Assembly (NCBI GenBank): GCA_016215705.1
Contig: JACRIR010000042.1
Span: forward strand, 1-13,921
Direction: 5' to 3'
DNA: 13,921 bases
Origin: Candidatus Poribacteria bacterium
GTDB lineage: Bacteria; Abyssobacteria; SURF-5
The position numbers and the translations under genes were made by a program. The notes under the pieces are model-generated. The model made no database searches. It worked only from the letters and a program-made list of their open reading frames with translations, and was not told where the DNA came from. Below are positions 1-6,971 of the stretch, one piece after another; within the stretch, counting starts at the first letter, position 1; the number at the start of each line of letters is the position of its first letter.

Positions 1-1230
1 GGCGCCGCCGGCTCGAAATGGTATGATGGATTTGGTGTTCCATCGGCTGGTCTCGGGATAGATGACGATTATTATCTTGACAACAATACGGGTGACGTGT
101 ATGGCAAGAGCGCCGGCGCATGGTCTGCAATAGCAAACATTCAAGGTCCTGCCGGTTCTGGCGGAGGAACGCCGAGCTACTACCATGTGAAAACCGTGGC
201 CGTGTCGGGCGGCGACTACAATTCGATTGTCAACGCGCTGGCCGCCATCACTGACAACTCGGCCTCGAACCCTTATCTCATCCGCGTGATGCCGGGCGCG
301 TACCCGGGCTTCACGATGAAGCCGTATGTGCGCATCCAGGGAGCGGGGTCTGATCAGTGCAGGATTATGAATCCTATCACGGGGGCTGACCACGCGACAC
401 TCGATGGGTTCTTACTGAATGGATTGGTTACATGCGACGGAGTCTCTCCGACCATTTCCAACTGCGCCACCACCGTTGCGCTTGCGCTTGTCAAGAACTA
501 CGCATCTCCCCGGATCATCAACAATGATGTCTCGTTGCCGACAACGTCGAGCGTTGCAGCAATTTCTGTTGAAACCGGCTCAACGCCCGAGGTCATAGAC
601 AATATTATTAGAATAAACGGCACGAACACAAGTCTCACAGGAATCAAGATCGTCAACGGCTCCGGTGGTCGCTACATCGGCAATAAACTTGTCGGCTTGA
701 AGTTCTGGGTTTACGGCACGAGCGGATTGACGCCGGACTTGGGCGCCAGCAACCCCGTCATCATGAACAATGAAGTGGTGGGGCCGAACTACGGTGTCCT
801 TATGTCTGAGTCAAACCCGGTGATCTTGAACAACAATTTCAAGGATATATGGATGTACGGGATATACATAACCAACAGTAATCCCGTAGTTCAGGGCAAC
901 CGCATTCAGGCGGGGCCCCTGCCCGCCGGCACTTCTACGGGCTATATAGGCATCTATGTGTCCAACAGCGCCGGCAAGCCGGCCCGAATCGCAAACAATG
1001 TGATGCAAGGCATAACCGACGTTTCATACATGTACAACTACGGGATACGGGTGGAAGCCAACTGCGAACCGGTGCTTGTCAATAACATCATCACGGGCCA
1101 TGCGACGGATGTCTACGTCCCATACGTTGGCCCGAAGCTTGTGTTCAACGTGTTCGATACGATCTCGGGTAACGGAGGCGACGGAAACTACAACACGACC
1201 AGCGCGGGCGCCACAATTGCGGTTCCTTGA
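1..1230 (+). CDS. Collagen/tail-fibre-like and right-handed beta-helix surface protein (5' end outside the window)
   Basis: The frame is open from base 1 without a stop, so the gene starts upstream; the GTG at 97 is internal. At least 409 residues are encoded. The first 55 or so match a pattern common in bacterial collagen-like and phage tail-fibre-like proteins: GSKWYDGFGVPS, then DDYYLDNNTGDVYGK, GAWS, NIQGPAG and a Gly-rich linker. After it comes a beta-helix with recurring NPVIMNNEV, NPVILNNNF, NPVVQGNRI, PARIANNVM and EPVLVNNII rungs, like NosD or pectate-lyase-type parallel beta-helix (PbH1) repeats. The protein is probably extracellular or surface-exposed and may bind or act on polysaccharide, but I see no catalytic residues I can name. 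The next gene starts 48 bp downstream on the same strand, so the two are probably co-transcribed. The fold class is fairly sure; the function is unknown. Confidence 0.8.
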   Translation, partial: GAAGSKWYDGFGVPSAGLGIDDDYYLDNNTGDVYGKSAGAWSAIANIQGPAGSGGGTPSYYHVKTVAVSGGDYNSIVNALAAITDNSASNPYLIRVMPGAYPGFTMKPYVRIQGAGSDQCRIMNPITGADHATLDGFLLNGLVTCDGVSPTISNCATTVALALVKNYASPRIINNDVSLPTTSSVAAISVETGSTPEVIDNIIRINGTNTSLTGIKIVNGSGGRYIGNKLVGLKFWVYGTSGLTPDLGASNPVIMNNEVVGPNYGVLMSESNPVILNNNFKDIWMYGIYITNSNPVVQGNRIQAGPLPAGTSTGYIGIYVSNSAGKPARIANNVMQGITDVSYMYNYGIRVEANCEPVLVNNIITGHATDVYVPYVGPKLVFNVFDTISGNGGDGNYNTTSAGATIAVP

Positions 1231-1278
1231 CATGCAAGAACGGCCGAAAATCACAGGAAGGGCAAAGGTGTTCAGACT

Positions 1279-2460
1279 ATGAAAAGACTAAAAAGCGTCA
1301 CGAGCCCGCTGTTCCTGTTGCTGATCGCGGTTGCTCTTGCCGTGCCCATCGCCTTCACCCTCGCTCAGGATGAACCGACCGACGGCGAATACGCGATTCA
1401 GAATCAGCAGATTGACAGCGGCTCGGGCGAGATGACTGACGGCGAGTATACGGTCTTTGGCACAGCCGGTATTCCCTATGCCGGCGAGGCGATGACCGAT
1501 GGCCAGTATACCGTCGAGCCCATCGTCCATACGCCGCCTCCTCCCGCGAACGCGTACATTCGCCTGAGCGCGATCGTGTTCGAGTTCGGAGATAATTGGC
1601 AGGGTGTTTCCAAGAGGCCGATATCGAACATGTACGTCGAGGTGTACGACGAGAGCTGCCCGGACGTCGCCGGCTACGGCAATTGGAGCTGGAAGGCTGA
1701 TCTGCGCGCCGATTACTTTAACGCCGTACGGACCAACTGTTCTCCTCCGATTAACACCGGTGTGACAGGCCCAAACGGCGAAGCTGAAATCGGCGTATAC
1801 GTAGTACCCGGCCGCCATGTCGTCATCGCCTTTTACGAGAAGGTAATCGATGGGCAATTGTACCAATTGCATCTGGCCAAGCGCGTGCAAATTGACACGC
1901 CCGGCTCCACGGCTGAGGTGAAGCTGGGGGCCATGATCTACACTTCCCGGTTTGTCTCGAAGCGGCGCGTGCTGCCGCTCATGGGCACGACCGTGTACGG
2001 CTCGCAACTCGATATCTACGAGCCCGAGTATATAGTGTGGGAACCCGGTCAAACTCAGGAAGACTTCCCGTTTGTCGAGGAGTCAGCCCAAACATGGCAG
2101 GTCGACACTTCGTTGTATCCTCCGGAGGGTTACGTGCCCGATGAAACGAGCAAGAGCACCCATGTTGAAGGAACCACGGAAACCACTGTGTTCCAGGTGA
2201 CTGAAGTCGGCTCGGTGATGGATGCGACACGGGTGGACTATGACATCAAGGAACTCAAGGACGGCAAGGTCATCAAGCAGCATCGTTTCTCGCACACGAT
2301 CGGAACAAAGTCGAGCGGCGTGTCCGAGAAGTTTGCTAAACCCGTCCCGAAGGGAAAACGTGAAGTTGCGCCTGCCGTCGAAAAGCGGCCAGAGACCATC
2401 AAACTGCACGAGGTATTCGCCGGAGAGAAAGAAGGAAAACCGAACAAACCGACCGAGTAA
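1279..2460 (+). CDS. Secreted hypothetical protein with TDG(E/Q)Y repeats and a beta-sandwich-like domain
   Basis: This 393-residue protein has a clear Sec signal peptide: MKRLK, a hydrophobic core at about 11-27, and likely cleavage after A29 (TLA/QD). Residues 34-80 carry three spaced TDGEY/TDGEY/TDGQY units with an intervening FGTAGIPYAGEAM. This looks like a degenerate form of the SGGxYxLxGTIGQPxAG motif seen in many secreted proteins of poorly cultured bacteria. Residues 90-220 look like an Ig/prealbumin-type sandwich (IRLSAIVFEF, VTGPNGEAEIGVYVVPGRHVVIAFYEK). The C-terminal 170 residues are polar and unrecognised, ending Lys/Glu-rich. A weak AAAGG lies about 12 bases before the ATG. The gene follows the beta-helix gene closely and is followed by a strong terminator, so the pair forms the end of a transcription unit. 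No enzyme motif is visible. Confidence 0.8.
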   Translation: MKRLKSVTSPLFLLLIAVALAVPIAFTLAQDEPTDGEYAIQNQQIDSGSGEMTDGEYTVFGTAGIPYAGEAMTDGQYTVEPIVHTPPPPANAYIRLSAIVFEFGDNWQGVSKRPISNMYVEVYDESCPDVAGYGNWSWKADLRADYFNAVRTNCSPPINTGVTGPNGEAEIGVYVVPGRHVVIAFYEKVIDGQLYQLHLAKRVQIDTPGSTAEVKLGAMIYTSRFVSKRRVLPLMGTTVYGSQLDIYEPEYIVWEPGQTQEDFPFVEESAQTWQVDTSLYPPEGYVPDETSKSTHVEGTTETTVFQVTEVGSVMDATRVDYDIKELKDGKVIKQHRFSHTIGTKSSGVSEKFAKPVPKGKREVAPAVEKRPETIKLHEVFAGEKEGKPNKPTE

Positions 2461-2478
2461 TAAACTGTCTCGCAATTG

Positions 2479-2513
2479 TAGGGGCGGCTCTGTGTTGCCG
2501 CCCCTATATTTTT
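2479..2513 (+). terminator. Rho-independent terminator after the secreted-protein gene
   Basis: A perfect 10-bp GC-rich stem (TAGGGGCGGC pairing with GCCGCCCCTA) with an 8-nt loop is followed by TATTTTTG. It begins 18 bp after the stop at 2460. The GTAGGGGCG...CGCCCCTA outline resembles the palindromic repeats at 10351-10469, so this terminator may belong to a dispersed repeat family. Confidence 0.85.
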
Positions 2514-2798
2514 GTCATGCCGTTTCCACACTGTGTAGATTGGTGGCGGTCTGAAGACATACACTGCCGATGATGTAAGAAGTTCCAATCATTCCGTCTT
2601 CCTTTCCCGGAGATTTGGCCTGTGCCATAATGAAGAGACTTGGCACCGATAGCAGAAACACATGAAACCGCCGATAAACGGCGATTTGTCTGCGTGCATT
2701 AGCATGAATCTTCGGTTCCCATTTCTTCCTTGCGGTTCTTTTTTCCAACCTGAAACTTGGGACTCGCGACTCGCAACCTCCTTGTCGTGTCCTTGTCG
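2514..2798. other. Repeat-like intergenic stretch without a gene
   Basis: I see no supported gene in this stretch. It contains short text-like degenerate repeats: a GCCGATAAACGGCGATTTG patch, ACTCGCGACTCGCAAC, and CCTTGTCGTGTCCTTGTCGTT near 2780-2800. The open minus-strand frames here translate this repeat type rather than a protein-like sequence, and none has a convincing ribosome binding site. Confidence 0.6.
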
Positions 2799-2827
2799 TT
2801 GACCACACACTGCGATTATGCTAAAAT
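2799..2827 (+). promoter_or_regulatory. Sigma70-like promoter of the tRNA-Thr gene
   Basis: TTGACC at 2799-2804 and TAAAAT at 2822-2827 are separated by exactly 17 bp. The predicted transcription start near 2834 is about 9 bases before the mature tRNA 5' end, as expected for a tRNA gene. Confidence 0.75.
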
Positions 2828-2842
2828 TGTGCGGTTAGCGAA

Positions 2843-2915
2843 GCTGGAGTAGCTCAGTCGGTAGAGCACCTCACTCGTAATGAGGGGGTCGTGGGTTCGA
2901 GTCCCATCTCCAGCT
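2843..2915 (+). tRNA. tRNA-Thr (anticodon CGU)
   Basis: The 73-nt cloverleaf is complete. The acceptor GCTGGAG pairs with CTCCAGC, the D arm is GCTC...GAGC, and the anticodon stem CCTCA/TGAGG encloses the loop CTCGTAA, which gives anticodon CGT and decodes ACG. The T arm is GTGGG TTCGAGT CCCAT. The discriminator is T, and CCA is not encoded. A short T run follows directly. It reads as an intact, functional tRNA gene in its own small transcription unit. Confidence 0.95.
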
Positions 2916-2943
2916 CTTTTTATTGTGACTAATACCCGCTTCT

Positions 2944-3225
2944 CTACTCTCGATGCGGCTTCAACCCAAGCTCTTTCGCATTCACGATGCTCGGCGCGGC
3001 CTTCGGAGAATTATCGCCCAAGAATGAGCTTATATCATTCGTATCTTGCCAAATACCGTAACCGTTCAAGATTCCGCTCACATTACTGGCTGCCAGAATG
3101 GCCATTCCTTCCCTTGTCCAACGGGTCGCAGAGGCAATATGCGGCACAACTACAGCATTCGCCAACTCCTTGAGGCCAACTATCACTTCCGATTCCTCAT
3201 CCTGAACCACGCACAGATCCGGCGC
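2944..3225 (-). pseudogene. C-terminal relic of hydroxypyruvate reductase / glycerate dehydrogenase (D-2-hydroxyacid dehydrogenase family)
   Basis: The minus-strand frame ending at the TAG at 2944-2946 encodes GLKELANAVVVPHIASAT, then RWTREGMAILAASNVSGIL, and ends in APSIVNAKELGL. This is the C-terminus of the NAD-dependent D-2-hydroxyacid dehydrogenases, closest in my recollection to plant-type peroxisomal hydroxypyruvate reductase (VVPHIASASKWTREGMATLAA...SPSIVNSKALGL). The His in VPHIAS is the family's catalytic His. Everything before it is missing: the Rossmann GxGxxG and the catalytic Arg and Glu are absent, and homology fades upstream of about 3177-3225, where an unrelated membrane-protein reading frame ends. 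Only about 80-90 of the roughly 320-380 residues expected remain, so this is a truncated fragment and not a working enzyme. It lies 28 bp after the tRNA gene. Confidence 0.75.
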
Positions 3226-3626
3226 AGAACATACAAGAATAATGATATAGCAAAGGGCGAAAGAATTACTGCATATTTCTGTGTGCACTGGAGTGCTTCC
3301 TGTAAATTACTGACATTTTCATAGAGAAAGAGAGCCGAGATAACCGAAGGAACTGCTATCCATGCAAACAATTTATGCCGCAGCAGCTTCTTAAGGAGCG
3401 CAGGCAAGAGCGGGAGAAGTGGGATAACATGTTTCTCCAACATCCTCTCCAGCAGATCATAGAATGACCCAGCGGAAGAATTCGGACCATCTCTATCTGG
3501 GTTTGAACGTTGAGTTAGCCCGCAATTGACATCCGGAGACCGTTCCTTCAACTCTGGTTCGTGAACTTGACATGGAGGTTCCTCCTGTTTCCTTCCATGT
3601 TTCCATCTTCGTTTTCCCGGGGACAT
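3183..3626 (-). CDS. Small hypothetical membrane protein
   Basis: I chose the ATG at 3626 because AAGGAGAG sits 9 bases upstream; a longer GTG-started version at 3686 lacks such a site. The 147-residue product has a polar, charged N-terminal half (residues 1-55, many Lys/Arg/Glu/Pro). An amphipathic Leu-rich stretch follows (LLERMLEKHVIPLLPLLPALL), then two predicted membrane helices at about 85-103 and 118-134, and a basic tail (RRICAWFRMRNRK) suited to the cytoplasmic side. I do not recognise a family. Its last codons overlap the dehydrogenase relic in another frame, so its 3' end may have been remodelled when that relic was truncated. It could also be a degraded gene itself. Confidence 0.5.
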   Translation of the reverse strand: MSPGKRRWKHGRKQEEPPCQVHEPELKERSPDVNCGLTQRSNPDRDGPNSSAGSFYDLLERMLEKHVIPLLPLLPALLKKLLRHKLFAWIAVPSVISALFLYENVSNLQEALQCTQKYAVILSPFAISLFLYVLRRICAWFRMRNRK

Positions 3627-4185
3627 TGTCCAAGTCTCTCCTTCATGCCACCGCGACATCAAGAAAAGAGTTGGTCTTAAAAACACTCTCAGGAAACTGC
3701 CACTCTCAATCTGCCGTCTCCATCACTTGCACATAAACGCGAATCCATGTTTCCTTCCCTGCTCGAAATTAGATACGAAGCTGTACCGCTATATGAAAGC
3801 AAAGGCAAACAAAAAAGTCAATCCGGTCGTATCACTGTAAACCTTGTTATCCACAATGGCTTGTGCCACAATTTCTTGGGGCGAAAGTTCTCATACCACT
3901 CCCTGTTGTATGGATTAAACCAAACTGTGGCCTCCCCAAGAGAAGAAGAAAAAAATCTGCAACCCAGTCGGCCAGGCCGGTCTCGCCAGCGCATTGCCAA
4001 GGTCGAGACGCCTGCGCCTGATGATGCAGTCGAGTATGGCTGTGCGTCCAGCAGACTATTGGGACGATCTCTCGATGGGGGGTTGAAATACGAGTTTCAG
4101 CGAACTTATAATAATCATCGTCGCTCGCGTGTACCGGAGGCAGCGGAGTCGAATTCACAATTCAACAACAACGAAAGGACATCCG
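3627..4185. other. Gene-poor stretch between the membrane-protein gene and the VOC gene
   Basis: I find no gene here that meets the usual criteria. A minus-strand frame open from about 4096 to 3818 encodes an aromatic-rich peptide (VWFNPYNREWYENF, then KKLWHKPLW) that looks protein-like. It has no start codon with a ribosome binding site, so it may be a gene relic. The right end holds the promoter at 4083-4112 and the leader of the VOC gene. Confidence 0.45.
4083..4112 (+). promoter_or_regulatory. Predicted sigma70-like promoter of the VOC gene
   Basis: TTGAAA at 4083-4088 and a perfect TATAAT at 4107-4112 are 18 bp apart. They would give a leader of roughly 65 bases before the ATG at 4186. 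Confidence 0.6.
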
Positions 4186-4644
4186 ATGGAAACGAATAAC
4201 AGCCAAAACGGCGAGCCTCTTTTTAACCGTATCGACCAGGTTGGCGTCGTGGTCAAGGACGTGGACGAACGCGTTAGGAACTATGAAACAATCTTCGGCG
4301 AAGGGGCCTTTGTGATCGTTGAAGGGGAGGGACAGGCTACTCTCGCCGACGGGCGCGGAATAATGATCAAAGGGAAATTGGCCTTTGTGCAACTCGGGCC
4401 GGTGCAGGTGGAACTGATAGAAATCAAGGACGGCCCCTCCATCCATGTGGATTTCCTGAAGACCCACGGCGAGGGGATACACCACGTCGCGAAGTATGTT
4501 GAAGACTTCGACAAAGAATTGCAGAAGTTTCGCGAGCGCGGCATTAGGGTGCTCCAACAGGGCAGCGGAATGCGTCGCTACGCATATCTGGATACAAAAC
4601 CGTTCATATTAGAACTTATAGAGGGCCAACCTATGAACAAATGA
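4186..4644 (+). CDS. VOC-superfamily protein, methylmalonyl-CoA-epimerase-like
   Basis: The ATG at 4186 is preceded by AAAGGA at 6-base spacing, which decides the start; upstream in-frame codons have no such support. The 152-residue product has two beta-alpha-beta-beta-beta modules typical of glyoxalase/bleomycin-resistance/epimerase folds: IDQVGVVVKDVDERVRNYETIFG at 16-38 and GIHHVAKYVEDFDKEL at 97-112. Candidate metal ligands by analogy with methylmalonyl-CoA epimerase are Gln18 (His in classical epimerases), Gln74 or Glu76 in VQVELIE, His99 or His100, and Glu143 in ILELIE. Members act on CoA esters, glutathione adducts or aromatic diols; the IDQVGVVV start is close to an epimerase-like subgroup. 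The gene has its own promoter and is separated from the next operon by 157 bp. The substrate is not established. Confidence 0.8.
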   Translation: METNNSQNGEPLFNRIDQVGVVVKDVDERVRNYETIFGEGAFVIVEGEGQATLADGRGIMIKGKLAFVQLGPVQVELIEIKDGPSIHVDFLKTHGEGIHHVAKYVEDFDKELQKFRERGIRVLQQGSGMRRYAYLDTKPFILELIEGQPMNK

Positions 4645-4730
4645 TGTCGGCTCATAACCTCATTTCTTCATTCATAAGCGATTGTTCACCAATGACATAT
4701 CTATGCTGTGGGATGGCTTCAAGAATTCTC

Positions 4731-4759
4731 TTGACAAATGTGACCGCCCGTGGTAATAT
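4731..4759 (+). promoter_or_regulatory. Strong sigma70-like promoter of the Fe-S/molybdopterin operon
   Basis: A perfect TTGACA at 4731-4736 and TAATAT at 4754-4759 have an ideal 17-bp spacer. Transcription would begin near 4766, giving a leader of about 36 bases before the ATG at 4802. The palindrome at 4762-4779 covers this start. Confidence 0.75.
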
Positions 4760-4761
4760 CT

Positions 4762-4779
4762 GGACTAACCGGTCAGTCC
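4762..4779. promoter_or_regulatory. TetR-type palindromic operator overlapping the transcription start
   Basis: GGACTAACCGGTCAGTCC is an 18-bp inverted repeat in which 16 of 18 positions are symmetric, centred on ACCGGT. Its form closely resembles the GACTGACCGGTCAGTC-like operators of TetR-family repressors. Lying immediately after the -10 element, it would block initiation when occupied. No TetR gene is in the window, so the regulator must be encoded elsewhere. The site is seen directly; the regulator family is inferred from resemblance. Confidence 0.65.
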
Positions 4780-4801
4780 TAAACAAATAAGGCATTCCCC
4801 A

Positions 4802-5665
4802 ATGAACTTCAAGCTCTACGACAATCCGACAACCTTCTACAGAAACTTTCTTGCCCGGTTCTTCGACAATATCTACGAATCACTGAGCTTCTATGATTTC
4901 CTTGGAAGGGCTTCGGACACGCCTTTGGTCGGGCCGCTGTTGAAACCGTTCCTGGGGCTTTATGCTGAACGACTCCATGCCGCGGCGCTGCCGCTGCCAC
5001 TCCCCGAGATCATCAAACTGATTAATCAGGCGAAAGTGATTGCCGTGGATGAATGTGTGTGCCGCAACCTTTGGCACAACTGCGACCGGGAGCGAAGCAC
5101 ATGTTTCAAGATAAATACGTCCGCCGAAGCCTATGCTGCGGGACATGCGAACAGCTTGATAACGAAGGAAGAGGCGATAAGGATTGTTCAGAAGGCGGCA
5201 CAGCAGGGATTGGTCACGCAACTCGAGAGTTGCATGCCGCCGTATAATTATTCCATCTGTTGCTGCTGCCGGTGCTGCTGCGTAGCCATGCGCTTGCGCT
5301 ATGACCACGGAATCTACAACGCAATGAAATCCGGTTATTATGTTCCCGAGTTCGACCAGAGCAAATGCACTGAGTGCGGGACATGTGTCGTCATATGTCC
5401 ACCGAAAGCGCTCAAGGCCGGTTCAATGCCTGAAGTCGATACGCCGACTTGCCTCGGCTGTGGCCTCTGCGCCGAGCATTGTCCGTCCGGCGCGATCACT
5501 ATGGCAAACAAAAGGCAGGTTGAGCGAATCGAGGAGCGGCCAAATCCTGTCGAGTGGATTGCCCTCTGGGCTTATGTGCTCGGTTTCATGATTCCCGCCG
5601 TGGTCGTGTACTCGTTTTTCACAGGTCGAAAGACGAAACAGCTAGGCAAACTGGCAAAGCGATGA
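4802..5665 (+). CDS. Membrane-anchored cysteine-rich dicluster ferredoxin (first gene of the operon)
   Basis: This 287-residue protein carries 23 Cys. A first module has C85-V-C87-R with C94 and C101, then C144 and a remarkable run SICCCCRCCC at 151-160 (C153-156, C158-160). Two classical [4Fe-4S] motifs follow: CxxCxxCxxxCP at 189-200 and 217-228. A single membrane helix lies at about 251-273 (EWIALWAYVLGFMIPAVVVYSFF), followed by a basic tail, so the clusters are probably tethered to the membrane with the tail in the cytoplasm. It is paralogous to the genes at 5850, 9155 and 10568 but lacks their winged-helix region; its first 70 residues are different and aromatic-rich. AAGG lies 9 bases before the ATG, and the promoter and operator are just upstream. 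The likely role is electron transfer between the membrane and the molybdopterin enzyme. The metal bound by the extra cysteines is unknown. Confidence 0.85.
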   Translation: MNFKLYDNPTTFYRNFLARFFDNIYESLSFYDFLGRASDTPLVGPLLKPFLGLYAERLHAAALPLPLPEIIKLINQAKVIAVDECVCRNLWHNCDRERSTCFKINTSAEAYAAGHANSLITKEEAIRIVQKAAQQGLVTQLESCMPPYNYSICCCCRCCCVAMRLRYDHGIYNAMKSGYYVPEFDQSKCTECGTCVVICPPKALKAGSMPEVDTPTCLGCGLCAEHCPSGAITMANKRQVERIEERPNPVEWIALWAYVLGFMIPAVVVYSFFTGRKTKQLGKLAKR

Positions 5666-5849
5666 CTTTCTTTTTTCCCTTTTCACCAAAGGAGGATAAA
5701 GGGAGTTTGTGCGGATCAGGTCCCAAAACTTACACATGACACGAGATGCTCAGTACCTACTAGGAGAAAGACAGAAAGGTTTTCCTTGATGATGTTCCCT
5801 TTCGCCTTGTTCCTTTCGCCTTTCGCCTGTTAATCAAAGGAGGACTAAC
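5666..5849 (+). other. Intergenic leader inside the operon with low-complexity CCTTTCGCC repeats
   Basis: This 184-bp gap holds a strong but apparently unused AAAGGAGG at 5688-5695. Three near-copies of CCTTTCGCC lie at 5796-5829, just before the real AAAGGAGG of the next gene. I find no terminator, so readthrough from the upstream promoter is expected. Confidence 0.5.
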
Positions 5850-6941
5850 ATGTCTCAGCAAACTATTTATGATCAACTGGCCGAATACCTCAATTCCATG
5901 CCTATAGGCGCGCCGAAGACTCCGGAACTAATTGAAATTTTGAAGACGCTTTACACCGAGGAAGAGGCCGCGCTCGCGGTCAAGCTCCCGTTCCTGCCTA
6001 TGACGCTCGACGCGCTTGCGGACCGGACCGGCATCGCAGAGGCCAAGTTGAAGCCGACAATCGAGAGAATGGCAAAGAAGGGCATCGTGTTCGTACAGCT
6101 TGGTGGTGACGAACCGATGTATCGGCTCCTGCCGACAGTCGTTGGCTTCAGCGAAACGCCGTTCTGGCCGGGCAAACGCACTCCACACACGGAAAAGCTC
6201 GCGGCCCTCTGGAGAAAATACGCGAAGGATGCCTTCTACCATGAGGTTGGCGGCATCTCCGATTTGCCGATGGTTCGTGTCATCCCCGTGCAGCAATCGC
6301 TCTCGGACGACCGCAAAGTCTCCGTCTACGAGAAGCTGGCTGAAAAAGTGAAAGAGACGTCATATCAGGCTGTGGCGCACTGCCCGTGCCGGATCATGCG
6401 CGACTATTCGGGCGAGGGAAAATGTGAACACTCGACTGAAAACTGCCTGCATTTCGGCAGCCTGGGCCAATATATGGTCGCCAACGGCATGGCTCGCGAG
6501 ATTACGGTTGACGAAACGCTGAATATCCTCAAGAAGTCGAATGAGGAAGGGCTCGTTCACATCACAGGAAACCATCAGGCCGAAATCGACACGATCTGCA
6601 ATTGCTGCGCAGACGCATGCATCTTCTTGACGGGACTACTCGCAATGGGCGAGAAGAACATGTTTGCGCGCTCGAACTTTGTATCGGAAATAAATCAGGA
6701 CACGTGCGCCGAATGTGGCACGTGCGCTGAAAGGTGTCCGGTCAAGGCCATCTCACTCGATGACGGGCCGGCCAAGGTAGACGCGGGCAAATGCATCGGG
6801 TGCGGAGTGTGTTATCCGACTTGCCCATCGGAATCGGTCTCGCTGGCCGCAAGGCCGCAATCTGAGCAGTTGCCGATTCTGCCCCCGGGCGAAATGGTCA
6901 TGAAAGTGATGAGCGACAAGAAACGCGAGTTCAAATTCTGA
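5850..6941 (+). CDS. Winged-helix/cysteine-rich dicluster ferredoxin protein, paralogue 2
   Basis: The start is fixed by AAAGGAGG 7 bases before the ATG. The 363-residue product has an N-terminal helical region, then a winged-helix-like segment at about 51-95 (MTLDALADRTGIAEAKLKP, IERMAKKGIVFVQLGGDEP, MYRLLP). The shared cysteine module is C178-P-C180-R, C192, C199, then CNCC at 250-253 with C257. Two [4Fe-4S] motifs follow: C286, C289, C292, C296-P and C315, C318, C321, C325-P. There is no signal peptide or membrane helix, so it is cytoplasmic. It is followed after 30 bp by the molybdopterin oxidoreductase, which suggests it serves as that enzyme's electron partner. The winged helix may bind DNA (redox sensing) or may be a protein-protein module; sequence alone does not decide. 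Family membership is clear, the specific function is not. Confidence 0.85.
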   Translation: MSQQTIYDQLAEYLNSMPIGAPKTPELIEILKTLYTEEEAALAVKLPFLPMTLDALADRTGIAEAKLKPTIERMAKKGIVFVQLGGDEPMYRLLPTVVGFSETPFWPGKRTPHTEKLAALWRKYAKDAFYHEVGGISDLPMVRVIPVQQSLSDDRKVSVYEKLAEKVKETSYQAVAHCPCRIMRDYSGEGKCEHSTENCLHFGSLGQYMVANGMAREITVDETLNILKKSNEEGLVHITGNHQAEIDTICNCCADACIFLTGLLAMGEKNMFARSNFVSEINQDTCAECGTCAERCPVKAISLDDGPAKVDAGKCIGCGVCYPTCPSESVSLAARPQSEQLPILPPGEMVMKVMSDKKREFKF

Positions 6942-6971
6942 TCCCTGCGAAATCCAAAGAGGAGAAAGAAT

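Noticed and set aside
97-99. GTG at 97 as the start of the first gene
   Set aside because: The frame is open and protein-like from base 1 (GSKWYDGFGVPS before it), so the gene begins outside the window.
1288-2052. Minus-strand 254-codon frame
   Set aside because: It is antisense to the secreted protein gene at 1279-2460, which has a signal peptide and terminator; the antisense product has no recognisable features.
2515-2810. Minus-strand open frames of 97 and 73 codons before the tRNA gene
   Set aside because: They cover degenerate intergenic repeats, overlap each other in different frames and lack credible starts; the tRNA promoter lies at their upstream end.
3747-4199. Plus-strand 150-codon frame ahead of the VOC gene
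   Set aside because: No protein-like pattern. It contains the promoter at 4083-4112 and overlaps the well-supported VOC start at 4186 in another frame.
5688-5789. A 26-codon mini-ORF (GTG at 5709) after the unused AAAGGAGG at 5688-5695
   Set aside because: The spacing of 13 bases is too long and the peptide has no pattern. A leader peptide cannot be excluded, but nothing supports it.
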